Below are positions 24,600-36,234 of a stretch of DNA of 64,000 nucleotides, piece after piece. The DNA is from Epiperipatus broadwayi (lineage: Eukaryota; Onychophora; Udeonychophora; Euonychophora; Peripatidae), in assembly GCA_028023455.1 (NCBI GenBank), contig JAQFVV010000319.1:680001-744000 (forward strand), read 5' to 3'. Below the pieces are notes generated by a model. The model ran no database searches, had not been told where the DNA came from, and was given only the letters and a program-made list of their open reading frames with translations. Each line of letters opens with the position of its first letter. The first letter of the stretch is position 1. Position numbers and translations under genes: made by a program.

Positions 24600-27170
24600 T
24601 TTCAAATCGATGTCTGTATTTCTTCAAAATAATATACGTAACTTTATAAATAAATATTTGAAAATACAGTAATTAAAAGTCTATAAAAATTATATGTATA
24701 ACTATAACTTAGAAAGGCTTTCACTACCTTGTAGCTTTGTCAACTATCACATTTAAAATGTTCACTTTCCCATAATTCAATGTCAACTTTCCCATAATTC
24801 TGTGATCTTAACGTTTGCTGCTTACCGATTAATTAAATTTTGCTTGTATTTATATATTAACATCGCCTCTTTAATTTTTCTTTTATTATTATTTCTTTCA
24901 GTTTCCAATATTTTTAAGTTGTTATAATCAAAATGAAAACCATATATACATGATTTATTATGGTCATAAAAAACAGAAACTGATAAATTATCACTATTTT
25001 TTAATATTTTGTTTCATATTTTGAACCCTTTTAAATAATAATACGTGCTCTTTTGTTCTTTTTTCCAATGTGCACCTCGATTCACCTATATATCCACTAC
25101 CACACCTACATGTCCATTTGTAAATGATACAATTTTTATTTGTCAATAAAGTTTTATCTTTTGAATTGTTTATTAATTTATTTAATGTAGGTGGTGCATA
25201 AAATGCAATATCACATATTCCTTTATAAATTTTCTTAATGAAACTTGCCTGTTGATTAGATATATATGGTATTGATATCCACAACTTTTTATCAGAAAAA
25301 TTAACATTATTATTATAATTTTTATATTTAGAAGAAAAATTTTTAACAGTATAATATACACAATCATAATTGTATCCAACGTTTAACAACTCATTACAAT
25401 AAATGTCAATATTTTTAGTTTTATCTAATGCATATTTACAAAGGTTATCATTTCTAAATAAAATGACTTCAAACCTGCCATTTTATGTGACATTGGTACT
25501 TTTGATTTATATGGAATATATTCTCTTTTTGCTATTGGTCTAAGAGTCATATAGTAATCCAGTTTATTATTATTTCTAGTAATCTTGAGATCCAAAAATT
25601 GAACACTCATTGAATTTTCATCTGTTTTAATCCACTTTAAACCTTTTATATTATTTAATTCATAAACCAACCATTAATAGCATTTGGCTTTCCACAATCA
25701 AAAACATCATCAACATATCGACTGTATAAAATAATATCTTTCTGATAAAGATCCTTTTTTAAAATATTTTCTTCATATGTTGATATAATAAAATTGCCTA
25801 TTTCGGCAACTGTAGGAAGATCTATAGGCCACCCATTATTCATTTTATAAAATTCATGCTTAAAAATTGCATAAATGTTTTTATCAATAAAGCTTAATGT
25901 TTCAACAATAAATTTTATTATTTTAATGTTAACAGTTTTTAACTTTAATGCATTATTAATTAATTCAATAGAAGTCATTCTGTCAATTGATCCATACATT
26001 TCACTGACATCCAAGTTACAAATTACATCATAATTATCAATAACAACATTATTAATTTCACCAACGAAATCCAATGATGAACATATTCTAAACAAACCAA
26101 AACCAAGAATTTCCTGTAACATTTTCTCAATTAATTTACATGTTTCATAATAAAATGCACCCCCAAAATCAATCAATAATCGTAATGGTTCTTTTTCTAT
26201 ATGCAACTTTATATTTGAAAATACCCTAGGACATACTGCAGCTGAGGAATAAATTGTATAATAAGTAGAATTATTAATTACATTATTTTTGGCTTTTTTA
26301 AAATGTTATTAATAAATTGAACACGTAAACTTTCAATATTTACCTTATTAACCTTTATAAAATTAAGAATACTCATTTAAGTACTAACTTTATTTTCATA
26401 ATCCGATTTTAGTAACAAGCACATCCGTACACTTTTATCCTCCTTTATACATACAAGATTATTTTCAGATGTAAATTTTCTAAATTTAGAAATTTGTTTG
26501 TTCCAATTATTAATTATTGCAATTTTAAAATTCTCTTCCTTTACTTTTTTAACTAAATCGTTTCCAACACTTGAATCACATTTATTTACTCCCAATGAAC
26601 TTTCAACAGCTGACATCAATTCCAAATCACGATCTTTGCAATGACCACCAACATATTTTGCACCTAGATTTAACATATATTTTTCTTGAAAATCGAGATC
26701 CACACCAGCTAAATTAACAAAGTTATTATCTTGAAGCTTATTTTTGAATTCTTTCATAAACAAAAAGTTAATTTTCTTATTAATTTTTTTACATAATCTG
26801 TTATAATATCGTTCAAAAAACATTTGAGAATTACTCTTAAAATTGAACCAGTCATTTCGATTATTCAAATCAATCAAATGATTTAAACTTTTTAAATAAT
26901 GCCTTTTATCAAAGATTAAATATTTACACGAAGAAATAATATTACGTAGCACCATCATTTTTAAACTGCATATTGTATTATATGACAACTTACAAGACAT
27001 ATTAAATTTTATTTGACAACAATTTGGGAAAACTTTTAACATTTTACAGTTAAATAGAAACTGCAACCTACATTTTAAAGCAATTATTTTGTAAGTTACA
27101 TTCTGCCATTCTTTAATAATCCACATATCATTTCTAGAACTCATTTTTATTGATATATATTATAATAATA
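24600..27170 (-). mobile_element. Penelope-like retroelement, copy 1
   Basis: Read on minus: N-terminal region, reverse transcriptase, then C-terminal GIY-YIG endonuclease, the domain order of EN+ Penelope-like elements. The non-coding 3' end, ending GATTTGAAA on minus (24600 side), is identical in layout to that of copy 2. The 3' end of copy 2 abuts the 5' end of copy 1 at about 27170, giving a head-to-tail tandem. This is the longest copy here. Confidence 0.85.
24994..27144 (-). pseudogene. Penelope-like RT/GIY-YIG polyprotein, copy 1 (frameshifted)
   Basis: Four open segments in order. First, 27144-26377 (255 codons, MSSRNDMWIIKEWQNV start, N-terminal domain with the conserved NLGAKYVGGHCKD region). 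Second, 26206-25655 (183 codons), the RT core with LLIDFGGAFYYETCK, DVSEMYGSID, NNGWPIDLPT and the catalytic YSRYVDDVF. Third, 25670-25425, containing VQFLDLKITRNNNKLDYYMTL cut across frames. Fourth, 25389-24994, holding the endonuclease: CIIYKWTC, CGSGYIGES, a conserved Arg-Cys, and KRTKEH with the Cys/His zinc-binding pattern. Breaks near 26300, 25665 and 25410 inactivate it. The RYVDD box and GIY-YIG signature residues are preserved. Confidence 0.85.
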
Positions 27171-27824
27171 TTTCAAATCGATGTCTGTATTTCTTCAAAA
27201 TAATATACGTAACTTTATAAATAAATATTTGAAAATACAGTAATTAAAAGTCTATAAAAATTATATGTATATCTATAACTTAGAAAAGCTTTCACTACCT
27301 TGTAGCTTTGTCAACTATCACATTTAAAATGTTCACTTTCCCATAATTCAATGTCAACTTTCCCATAATTCTGTGATCTTAATGTTTGCTGCTTACCGAT
27401 TAATTAAATTTTGCTTGTATTTATATATTAACATCGCCTCTTTAATTTTTTTTTATTATTATTTCTTTCAGTTTCCAATATTATTACATTGTTATAATCA
27501 AAATGAAAACCATATATACATGATTTATTATGGTCATAAAAAACAGAAGCTGATAAATTATCACTATTTTTTAATATTTTGTTTTGTATTTTGAACCCTT
27601 TTAAATAATAATACGTGTTCTTTTGTTCTTTTTTCCAATGTGCACCTTGATTCACCTATATATCCACTACCACATCTACATGTCCATTTGTAAATGATAC
27701 AATTTTTATTTGTCAATAAAGTTTTATCTTTTGAATTGTTTATTAATTTATTTAATGTAGGTGGTGCATAAAATGCAATATCACATATTCCTTTATAAAT
27801 TTTCTTAATGAAACTTGCCTGTTG

Positions 27825-27918
<94 letters not shown>

Positions 27919-28490
27919 ACAACATTCTATCAGAAAAATTAACATTATTATTAATATTTTTATATTTAGAAGTAAAATTTTTAACAGTATAATATACACA
28001 ATCATAATTGTATCCAATGTTTAACAACTCATTACAATAAATTTCAATATTTTTAATTTTATCTGATGCATATTTACAAAGATTATCATTTCTAAATAGA
28101 AAAGGACTTCAAACCTGCCATTTCATGTGACATTGGTACATTTGATTCATATGGAATATATCCTCTTTTTGCTATTGGTTTAAGAGTCATATAGTAATCC
28201 AATTTATCATTATTTCTAGTAATCTTGAGATCCAAAAATTGAACACTCATTGAATTTTCATTTGTTTTAATCCACTTTAAACTTTTTATATTATTTAATT
28301 CATTAAACAAATCATTAATAGCATTTGGCTTTCCACAAACAAAAACATCATCAACATATCGTCTGTATAAAATAATATCTTTCTGATAATGAACCTTTTT
28401 AAAAATATTTTCTTCATATGTTGATATAACAAAATTACATATTTGGTCAACTGTAGGAAGATTTATAGGCCACCCATTATTCATTTTAAA
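27171..28490 (-). mobile_element. Penelope-like retroelement, copy 2 (5'-truncated)
   Basis: Same family as copy 1, truncated inside the RT. It contains NNGWPINLPTVDQICNF and YRRYVDDVFVCG (28484-28092) and the GIY-YIG region (27750-27564). A (AT)n tract of about 85 bp (27831-27915) interrupts the protein between LW and NQQASFIKK and shifts the frame. The upstream end at about 28490 joins copy 3 head to head, sharing an ATTTTAAAA-like overlap. Confidence 0.82.
27831..27915. repeat. (AT)n expansion inside Penelope copy 2
   Basis: Lies exactly where copy 1 has only an 8-base ATATATAT seed (minus strand, near 25257-25270). Confidence 0.92.
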
Positions 28491-28491
28491 A

Positions 28492-30185
28492 ATGATGGTG
28501 CTACATAATATTATTTGTTTGTGTAAATATCTAATTTTTGATAAAAGGTGTTATTTAAAAAGTTTAAATCATTTGATTGATTTGAATAATCAAAATGACT
28601 GGTTTAAGTTTAAGAGTAATTTCAAATGTTTTTTGAATGATATTATAACAGATTATGTAAAAAATGTAATAAGAAAATTAACTTTTTATTCATGAAAGAA
28701 TTCAAAAATAAGCTTCAAGGTAATAACTTTGTTAATTTTGCTGGTGTGGATCTCGATTTTCAAGAAAAATATATTTTAAATCTAGATGCAAAATACGTTG
28801 GTGGTCATTGGAAAGATCATGATTTGGAATTTAGTTCTGCTGTTGAAAGTTCATTGGGAGTAATTAAATGTGATTTAAGTAAATGTTGGAAACAATTTAG
28901 TTAAAAAAGTAAAGGAAGAGAATTTTAAATTTGCAATAAATAATAATTGGATCAAACAAATTTTTAAATTTAGAAAATTTACATCTGAAAATAATCTTGT
29001 GTGTATAAAGAAGGATAAAGGTTTATGGATGTGCTTGTTACTAAAATCGGAGTATGAAAATAAAGTTAGTACTCAAATGAGTATTCTTAATTTTATAAAG
29101 GTTAATAAGGTAAATATTAAAAGTTTATGTGTTCAATTTATTAATAACACTTTAAAAAAAGCCCAAAATAATGTAATTAATAATTCTACTTATTATACAA
29201 TTTATCCCTCGGCTGCAGTATGTCCTAGAATATTTTCAAATATAAAGTTGTATAAAGAAAAAGAACCATTACAATTAATGATTGATTTTGGGGGTGCATT
29301 TTATTATGAAACATAAATTAATTGAGAAAATGTTACAGGAAATTCTTGGTTTTGGTTTATTTACAATACGTTCATCATTTGATTTCGTTGGTAAAATTAA
29401 TAATGTTGTTATTGATAATTATGATGTAATTTGTACCTTGGATGTCAGTGAAATGCACGGATCAATTGACAGAATGACTTCTATTGAATTAATTAATAAT
29501 GCATTAAAGTTAAAAAATGTTAACATTAAAATAATAAAATTTATTTTTGAAACATTAAGCTTTATTCATAAAAACATTTATGCAATTTTTAAGCATGAAT
29601 TTTATAAAATGAATAATGGGTGGCCTATGGGTCTTCCTACAGTTGCCCAAATATGTAATTTTGTTATATCAACATATGAAGAAACTATTTTAAAAAAAAG
29701 ATCATTATGAGAAAGATATTTTATACAGTCGATATTATGATGATGTTTTTGTTTGTGGAAATACAAATGCTATTAATGATTTGTTTAATGAATTAAATAA
29801 TATAAAGGGTTTAAAGTGGATTAAAACAAATAAAAATTCAATGAGTTTTCAATTTTTGGATCTCAAGATTATTAGAAATAATAATAAACTGGATTACTAT
29901 ATGACTCTTAAACCAATAGCAGAAAGAGGATATATTCCATATGAATCAAAAGTACTAATGTTACATGAAATGGCAGGTTTGAAGTCCTTTTCTATTTAGA
30001 AATGATAATCTTTATAAATATGCATCAGATAAAACTACAAATATTGAAATTTATCATAATGAGTTGTTAAATGTTGGATACAATTATTATTGTGTATATT
30101 ATACTGTTAAAAATTTTACTTCTAAATATGAAAATATTAATAATAATGTTAATTATTCTGATAAAAAGTTGTGGATATCAATACC

Positions 30186-30270
<85 letters not shown>

Positions 30271-30747
30271 AATCAACAGGCAAGTTTCATTAAGAAAATT
30301 TATAAAGGAATATGCGATATTGCATTTTATGCACCACCTACATTAAATAAATTAATAAACAATTCAAAATATAAAACTTTATTGACAAATAAAAATTGTA
30401 TCATTTACAAATGGACATGTAGGTGTGGTAGTGGATATATAGGTGAATCGAGGTGCACATTGGAAAAAAGAACAAAAGAGCACGTATTATTATTATTTAA
30501 AAGGGTTCAAAATATGAAACAAAATATTAAAAATAGTGATAATTTATCAGCTTCTTTTTTTTATGACCACAATAAATCATGTATATATGGTTTTGATTTT
30601 GATTATAACAATGTAAAAATATTGGAAACTGAAAGAAATAATAATGAAACAAAAACTAAAGAGGTGATGTTAATATTTAAATACAAGCAAAATTTAATTA
30701 ATCAGCAAGCAGAAAACGTTAAGATCACACAATTATGGGAAAGTTGA
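28492..30747 (+). pseudogene. Penelope-like RT/GIY-YIG polyprotein, copy 3 (frameshifted)
   Basis: Segments in order: 28492-28695, 28692-28904 (NLDAKYVGGHWKD), 28999-29316, 29282-29710 (RT: DVSEMHGSID, NNGWPMGLPTVAQICNF), 29781-29999 (FQFLDLKIIRNNNKLDYYM) and 30064-30747 (227 codons). The catalytic YVDD region reads SRYYDDVF across the break at about 29700-29780, so Val is Tyr here. The last segment is one open frame from the linker through the GIY-YIG domain (CIIYKWTC, CGSGYIGES, KRTKEH), even though it contains a (AT)n expansion read as Tyr-Ile repeats (30184-30268). Frameshifts elsewhere make the gene non-functional. Confidence 0.83.
30184..30268. repeat. (AT)n expansion inside Penelope copy 3, in frame
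   Basis: Two AT runs around one TTGAT interruption, at the position where copy 2 has its own run and copy 1 has only the seed. Unlike copy 2 the reading frame is kept. Confidence 0.92.
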
Positions 30748-30894
30748 CATTGAATCATGAGGAAGTAGACTTTGAATTATGGGAAAGTTGACATTTTAAA
30801 TGTGATAGTTGACAAAGCTACAAGGCAGTGAAAACTTTTCTAAGTTATAGTTATACATATAATTTTTATAGACTTTTAATTACTGTATTTTCAA

Positions 30895-30896
<2 letters not shown>

Positions 30897-30926
<30 letters not shown>

Positions 30927-30938
30927 ATGTGTATTTTC

Positions 30939-30972
<34 letters not shown>

Positions 30973-31009
30973 ATGTGTAAATTATTAATCAATGTGTATT
31001 TCAATTATA
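30897..31009. repeat. Duplicated (AT)n(GT)n microsatellite
   Basis: Two consecutive blocks of TTTCA-less (AT)n followed by TGTGTGTGTGTATGTGTA at about 30897-30935 and 30936-30980, then AT-rich DNA. Confidence 0.8.
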
Positions 31010-31637
31010 ATGAAATATATATAATAATTCTTCAAAACAAAATAATTAATACAGTAAACAAATTTTAAAAAATATCAACTATAATTTAAATAGAATTACT
31101 TTCGACTACCTGAGTAGTCATTATCAACTACATTCACATTTCATTACAAAAATTGTTGTAAATATATACAAAAGCAATTATGTCATATGTCAATTTTCAC
31201 ATAATTCATTAAATTCTTATATTAACTGCTTGTCTATTTATCAAATGTTGCTTTCCATTTTTTATTAACATAGCTTCTCTAATTTTATGTTGATTATTAT
31301 TTCTTTCAATATATATGATTCTAACTTTATAAAAATTAAAGTCAAAACCATAATTACATGTAACATTATGATCAAAAATTGCTGAAGATGATTCATCATC
31401 ATTTCTAACATTCTCATGTCGTGATTTTTGTACATGCTAATTTAGAAATAAATGCTCCTTTGATCTTTTCTTTAATGAACATTGAGATTCACCTATATAT
31501 GCTTTTCCACAAACACAAATCCATTTATATGTTACATAAATTTGATTTAAAGTACATCTATTTTTTTAATTACTTATCAATCTATTTAAATTAGGAGGAG
31601 TATAAAATGCAACTTTACACATATTTTTATAAAACAT
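31010..31637 (-). pseudogene. Second Penelope-like family: GIY-YIG relic
   Basis: Minus-strand translation gives, in order, VAFYTPPNLNRLISN, YKWICVCG, YIGESQCSLKKRSKEH, then FDHNVTCNYGFDFNF and ERNNNQHKIREAMLIK. These are collinear with copies 1-3 ([58 protein letters not shown]) but clearly diverged, so this is a different family rather than another copy. Several stops are present. Only the C-terminal endonuclease and downstream part survive. The upstream end is the hairpin junction at about 31637. Confidence 0.8.
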
Positions 31638-31705
31638 GTAAAGTTGCATTTTATACTATTTCTAATTTAAATAGATTGATAAATAATTAAAAAAAAATAG
31701 ATGTA
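31554..31705. repeat. Inverted duplication of Penelope-like sequence
   Basis: The left arm (31554-31620, ending AACTTTAC) and right arm (31638-31704, starting GTAAAGTTGCATTTTATAC) are reverse complements over about 67 bp with a handful of differences and a 17-bp spacer. The sequence is coding DNA of the second Penelope-like family. Confidence 0.85.
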
Positions 31706-31800
31706 GTATCTCTCTCGGCGTTTATGTAAACAAAGCTTGTTAGGAGCTATTAGTAAATCTCCATCTAGTGATCATAAAATGCAAGCTAAAAGCAAGTTAC

Positions 31801-31914
31801 ACAATTTATAACTTGTTTTGTTTATCATATATATATATATTCAGTTTTAGAATCAAAACAATTTATAACTTGTTTTGTTTATCATATATATATATATTCA
31901 GTTTTAGAATCAAT
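31801..31914. repeat. 57-bp tandem duplication
   Basis: 31801-31857 is repeated at 31858-31914 with at most a terminal difference. Each unit starts ACAATTTATAACTTG and contains a short AT run. Confidence 0.9.
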
Positions 31915-32725
31915 TATACAAAAAAAAAATCAAATTTTAGTTACCCATTTAATTTAATTATTTAAGGTGATTATTGTTTTGTCCATCCTGGGTAGATTGA
32001 AATAACTTTCAGCAAAAAATATAACTAATTAGCAGATGCGTGAATCCATAACCTTTCTGTTTTGAATGATTAATTCCTAGCATTTTCCTCTTTTATTATA
32101 TGAGTTAAAGAATGATGAATCAATTAAAATAATAAACTGATTTAACTATTTAATTTGTGATTAATTTTGCAATCCTGTATTTGATAAATAGCTATTTATT
32201 TCATAGCCTTCCTTTCAAATGCTTGCTAGGTAATAGTTTGCATATTTTCACTAGATCTTAACCATGACATAAGATAGGCAAAGGGTTCAAAAACCCCTGG
32301 ATACTAATCCGATTGTCTCATCCTGCCATTTTAATTCTATATTTCAAGTCAATAGCTATTGTATTTATGCCAAAAAAAATTGTAGGAGAGACAAAAGTAA
32401 AAATCTTGATTTTCTTTTTTTTCAATGGCAATAATCTGTTTATTTGTTGCTATAGCAATTTCCATTGTTTAACCTCTCATGTGCTATGTAAAAATCTTCA
32501 TTACAATAATGTTTGATTTTTTTTAAATATTAATATAACAACAACAACATCATCATCATCATCAACAACAATAAATATTACATAGAAAATCAGTTTTGCA
32601 GTTTACAAAAATAAATAAATAAATAAATAACAAACAATAAAATTACATCCTAAACAATTGCCAAATAAAAATACAATCTAAATATATAAAAGCAATTTAT
32701 ATGCTAATATTTATATAATATCTAT
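31915..32725. other. AT-rich DNA without a gene
   Basis: No gene seen. A short AAC/ATC simple repeat (about 32537-32570) and an AAAT repeat (about 32610-32630) precede the 3' tail of RTE copy 2. Confidence 0.45.
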
Positions 32726-32738
32726 ATCATCATCATCA

Positions 32739-34830
32739 TCAAACATTATCAATCCACTGCAGGATGAAGGTCTCTCCAAGTTCAATCCATCTTTTCCTAT
32801 TTTTAGCTTCTTTTTTCCACATCATCCCTGCACACTTTCTTATTTCATCCATCCACTTCACATGTGGTCTGTTTCTGGGTCTTTTACAATCTTTTGGAAT
32901 CCAGTTAAAAATTTCAATTGTCCATCTATTATCATCTCTTCTAAAAATATGTCCAGCCCAACTCCACTTCAGTCTTTTAATTTTTTCAATGAGGTCAGTA
33001 ACACATATTTGTTCTCTTACCCATACATTGCATTTTTGATCACTTCTTGTTACTCCCAAAATGCATCTCTCCATACTTCTTTGAGTGATCTGAAGTCTCT
33101 GTATTGCTTTTCTATTAAGTGTCCAAGTCTCTGATCCATAAGTAAGAATTGGCAAAACACATTTATTAAAAACCTTCCTTTTCAAACACATAGGCATATT
33201 TCCTTTTAGAATCAAGTTAGTTGTATCAAAAGCACCCCAACCAAGTTTAATTCTATGATTAATTTCATCCATCATATTTTCATCTGTATTAATAATCAGA
33301 CCAAGGTATTTGTAACTGTTAACTTGTTTTAACTCATCATAATCAATCTTTCTTTTCATATTTTGAGAAAATCTATTAAACATTACTTTAGTCTTTTTAA
33401 CATTTATCTTTAGTCCTACTTTTGTACTTTCATCTGATAATTCCTGCAACATTTCCTGTAGCTCTAAAGCATTATTTGCAAAAACAACTACATCATCTGC
33501 AAAATGTAAATGACTTAAATAATCTCCAGTCACTTTCACCCCTTTAGCTTCCCATTTTAATCCACAAAATACTTCTTGCAAAACTGCTTAAAAAGTTTTG
33601 GAGATATGGAGTCACCCTGTCTTACACCCTTTTCAATGTTGATTTTCCTACTATAATTATGTAATCTAATTGGTGCTGTTGCGTTTTTATAAATATTTTT
33701 TAAAATATGACAATATTCTGGATCTTCATCTTGATGATCCAATGCTTTAATCACTGAAGAAATGTTTATAGAATCAAATACCTTTTCATAGTCTAAAAAT
33801 CCTAAGCATAATGGCAACTCATATTCATTTGTCCTATCTATAATTTCTCTCAATACCTGGATATGATCTACTGTGCTAAAACCACTTTTAAATCCAGCCT
33901 GCTCTCTTGGTTGGTGGAAATCCAGTGTTTTCTGTAGACGAGTAGCAATTATCTTAGTAAAAATTTTGTATAAAACTGATAAAAGGCTGATAGGTCTGTA
34001 ATTTCTAATATCTTCTTTATCACCTTTTTAAATATTAATATTAATACTGCATTCTTCCAATCATCTGGTACATCTTTATCATTTAGACATTTGGTATATA
34101 ACTTTGTTAATTTTTTTTCTATTTCTTCACCTCCTTCCTTTAATATATCAATTATAATTCCATCATAATCTGGAGCCTTCCCTTTCTTCATAAATTTAAT
34201 TGCATGTCTCACTTCCTCATTCAATATTCTGGGCAATTCAGAAGATATAATAGGTATAGGAGGCACTTGTTCTTTATTACTATATAATTCTTGATAGAAG
34301 TCTTCTACATATTTCATGATGTCATTTCTCTGATGCCATCTTTTTTCGTTATTGCAGATATAAATTTTCTATTAATACTAAAATGTTGTTTTACACTCTT
34401 TAGACTATTCTCTTCTACAACTTCCTTTCCTAGTTCACAATTATACTTTCTTATATCATTTTCAACTCTTTTCCACACCATTTTACAAAATTCGAGATAT
34501 TCAATCTTTTTAATGCATCATTGTTGTTTACCCTCATATTCCTCCTTTTCTTCATAAATTCTCTAGTCTCAGTAGAAATTTTATAGGTCAATTGCTGTTT
34601 TTTTTTCTACCAGCTATCTTTGTTGCAATTTTAAAATTTTATCGCTTATTTTCCTATCAATGTTATTCAAATCTGAATCATGTTCAAAATCTACTAAAAC
34701 TTGAAACCGATTTGTAAGTTCTAATTTAAATTCATTAGAATGTTTCTAAAGATTAGGAATATCAACTGTAAATATTGTTTTTCTTAATAATTTTTATCTC
34801 TCTAGTTTTGCATTAACATGTATCTTACAT
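32739..34830 (-). pseudogene. RTE reverse transcriptase region, copy 2 (broken)
   Basis: Open pieces are 34317-33949 (EDFYQELYSNKEQVPP, MKKGKAPDYDG), 33853-33557 (GFLDYEKVFDSI, RQGDSISPKLF) and 33581-32739 (280 codons). The last includes the catalytic LHFADDVVVFA, YKYLGLIINTDE, KRLKWSWAGHIFRRDD and the C-terminal LGETFILQWIDN, ending beside the tail. A frameshift at about 33570-33590 separates RQGDSISPKLF from the palm. The FADD box is preserved. Confidence 0.86.
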
Positions 34831-35660
34831 CTTACTAATCGATGATCACTTCCTGTGTTAAATTTATTAAGGACATTACAATCTTGAAATATGTATTTTC
34901 TGTTAGTCAAAATATAATCCAATTCTGCTGTACCTTCATTTGGATGATTCTATGTCCATTTTCTTTTAACATTTTTCTAAAAAAAAAAGAATTCATGTTA
35001 TAAAGTTTTTCTTTTTTTTGCAAACTCCACAAGTCTGTCCTCTCTCATTTCTATTACCATAACTAAAATTACCTACAGCATTTTCATCTTTCATTTGTTT
35101 ACCAATTCTAGCATTAAAGTCTCCCATAACAATTTTAAAATAATGTTTACTCTGATCAAAAGTTTTTTGTACATCCATATAAAAATCTTCTATAACTTCA
35201 TCACTATGAGAACTTGTTGGGGCATAAACCTGAATCATCTGCATTTGGTATCTGCTATTAAGTTGTAAAACTAATCTTTCCATTCTGTCAGATACACCAT
35301 CAATCTCCACAATGTTATTTTTCCATTTTTTATTTATAATGAATCATACTCCACTTGTATTCCCAATATGTGCGCCTTTATACTAGAGTATATGTCCACT
35401 TTTTAAATTAATTGTTTCTTCACCTTTTCTTCTAACTTCACAATGTTCAATAATGTCCCATTTAATATAAATCACTTCTTCTTCTAACTCTTGCAATTTT
35501 GCTTCACTTGAAAGCGATCTGCAGTTGTCATCAAATGGCAGCCTGAGTCCACAATCAGGGGATTCTTAGCACCTTCTGCCTTTAGCCACCAACTGTTGCC
35601 TTCGTTGGTGACTTTACAGCCTCCTGGAAATAAGGGCCATGATTTATTTTTGTCTGTCAT
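34831..35660 (-). pseudogene. RTE endonuclease domain, copy 2 (broken)
   Basis: Readable blocks are MEIDGVSDRM, QLNSRYQMQMIQVYAPTSS, FKIVMGDFNARIG and NRNERG (35310-34993), with the SDHRLVRC region decayed near 34850. Upstream, the equivalent of the copy 1 start (MTDKNK) is still visible near 35660, but stops and a deletion near 35528 interrupt it. Confidence 0.8.
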
Positions 35661-35915
35661 GATTGTATATATTGAAAAAATATTCTTAAACTCAGAGGTA
35701 AAAAGCCAATAGACTCACCACACTGGCTAATGCATGTAGGTGAGCAGCCCATCCATGTTCATATACTATATGAATAATCACATAGTAATAACAGCTGCAA
35801 CGACAAGAACATATGGAGTGGACATTAGGAATATGCCCTCCTCAGTTCCTTTAAGGCCTCCAAAAGGAATGGGTCTGTTTTTAGTTAATAGCAAACTCCT
35901 TTCTGCAGCCAATAT

Positions 35916-36153
35916 CTATATACACATTCATATATGAATTTATACATTATCATTGCCACTTAAATTCCACAATCACAAACAAATGTATATAGTGAAATAA
36001 AAATAAAATAAAAATGTACTAAACAGTGATAACAACAACTAACAAGAACAGTTACCTATATAGAAATTCCTACATCAAAGCTAAAATTAAAGAATTTTTT
36101 AAAAAACATAAATGATAGTTTTATGGAAAGGGTGAATCTTTTCCTCCTTTACA

Positions 36154-36185
<32 letters not shown>

Positions 36186-36192
36186 ATTATAG

Positions 36193-36232
<40 letters not shown>
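35916..36232. other. AT-rich spacer ending in (AT)n before element C
   Basis: No gene. TTTACAATATAT begins an (AT)n tract at about 36150. The tract is interrupted by ATAATATTATAGTA and resumes until 36232, where element C starts. This is the left part of the AT target. Confidence 0.6.

Positions 36233-36234
<2 letters not shown>

Larger units (their letters stand above)
28488..30896 (+). mobile_element. Penelope-like retroelement, copy 3 (inverted, 5'-truncated)
   Basis: Plus-strand copy of the same family, starting inside the N-terminal domain (AAAATGATGGTGCTAC; the same site is at about 26940-26965 on minus in copy 1) and ending at CTGTATTTTCAAATA in the 3' non-coding region, where (AT)n begins. 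It forms an inverted pair with copy 2. Confidence 0.83.
32726..35915 (-). mobile_element. RTE-type non-LTR retrotransposon, copy 2, near full length
   Basis: Second member of the same RTE family and same orientation as copy 1, collinear from the (GAT)n tail (32726-32741) through RT and endonuclease to the 5' non-coding end near 35915. It is more broken than copy 1, with more frameshifts and a small deletion near 35528 where copy 1 has an extra stretch. It is a separate insertion rather than a segmental duplication, because the flanks differ. Confidence 0.87.
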
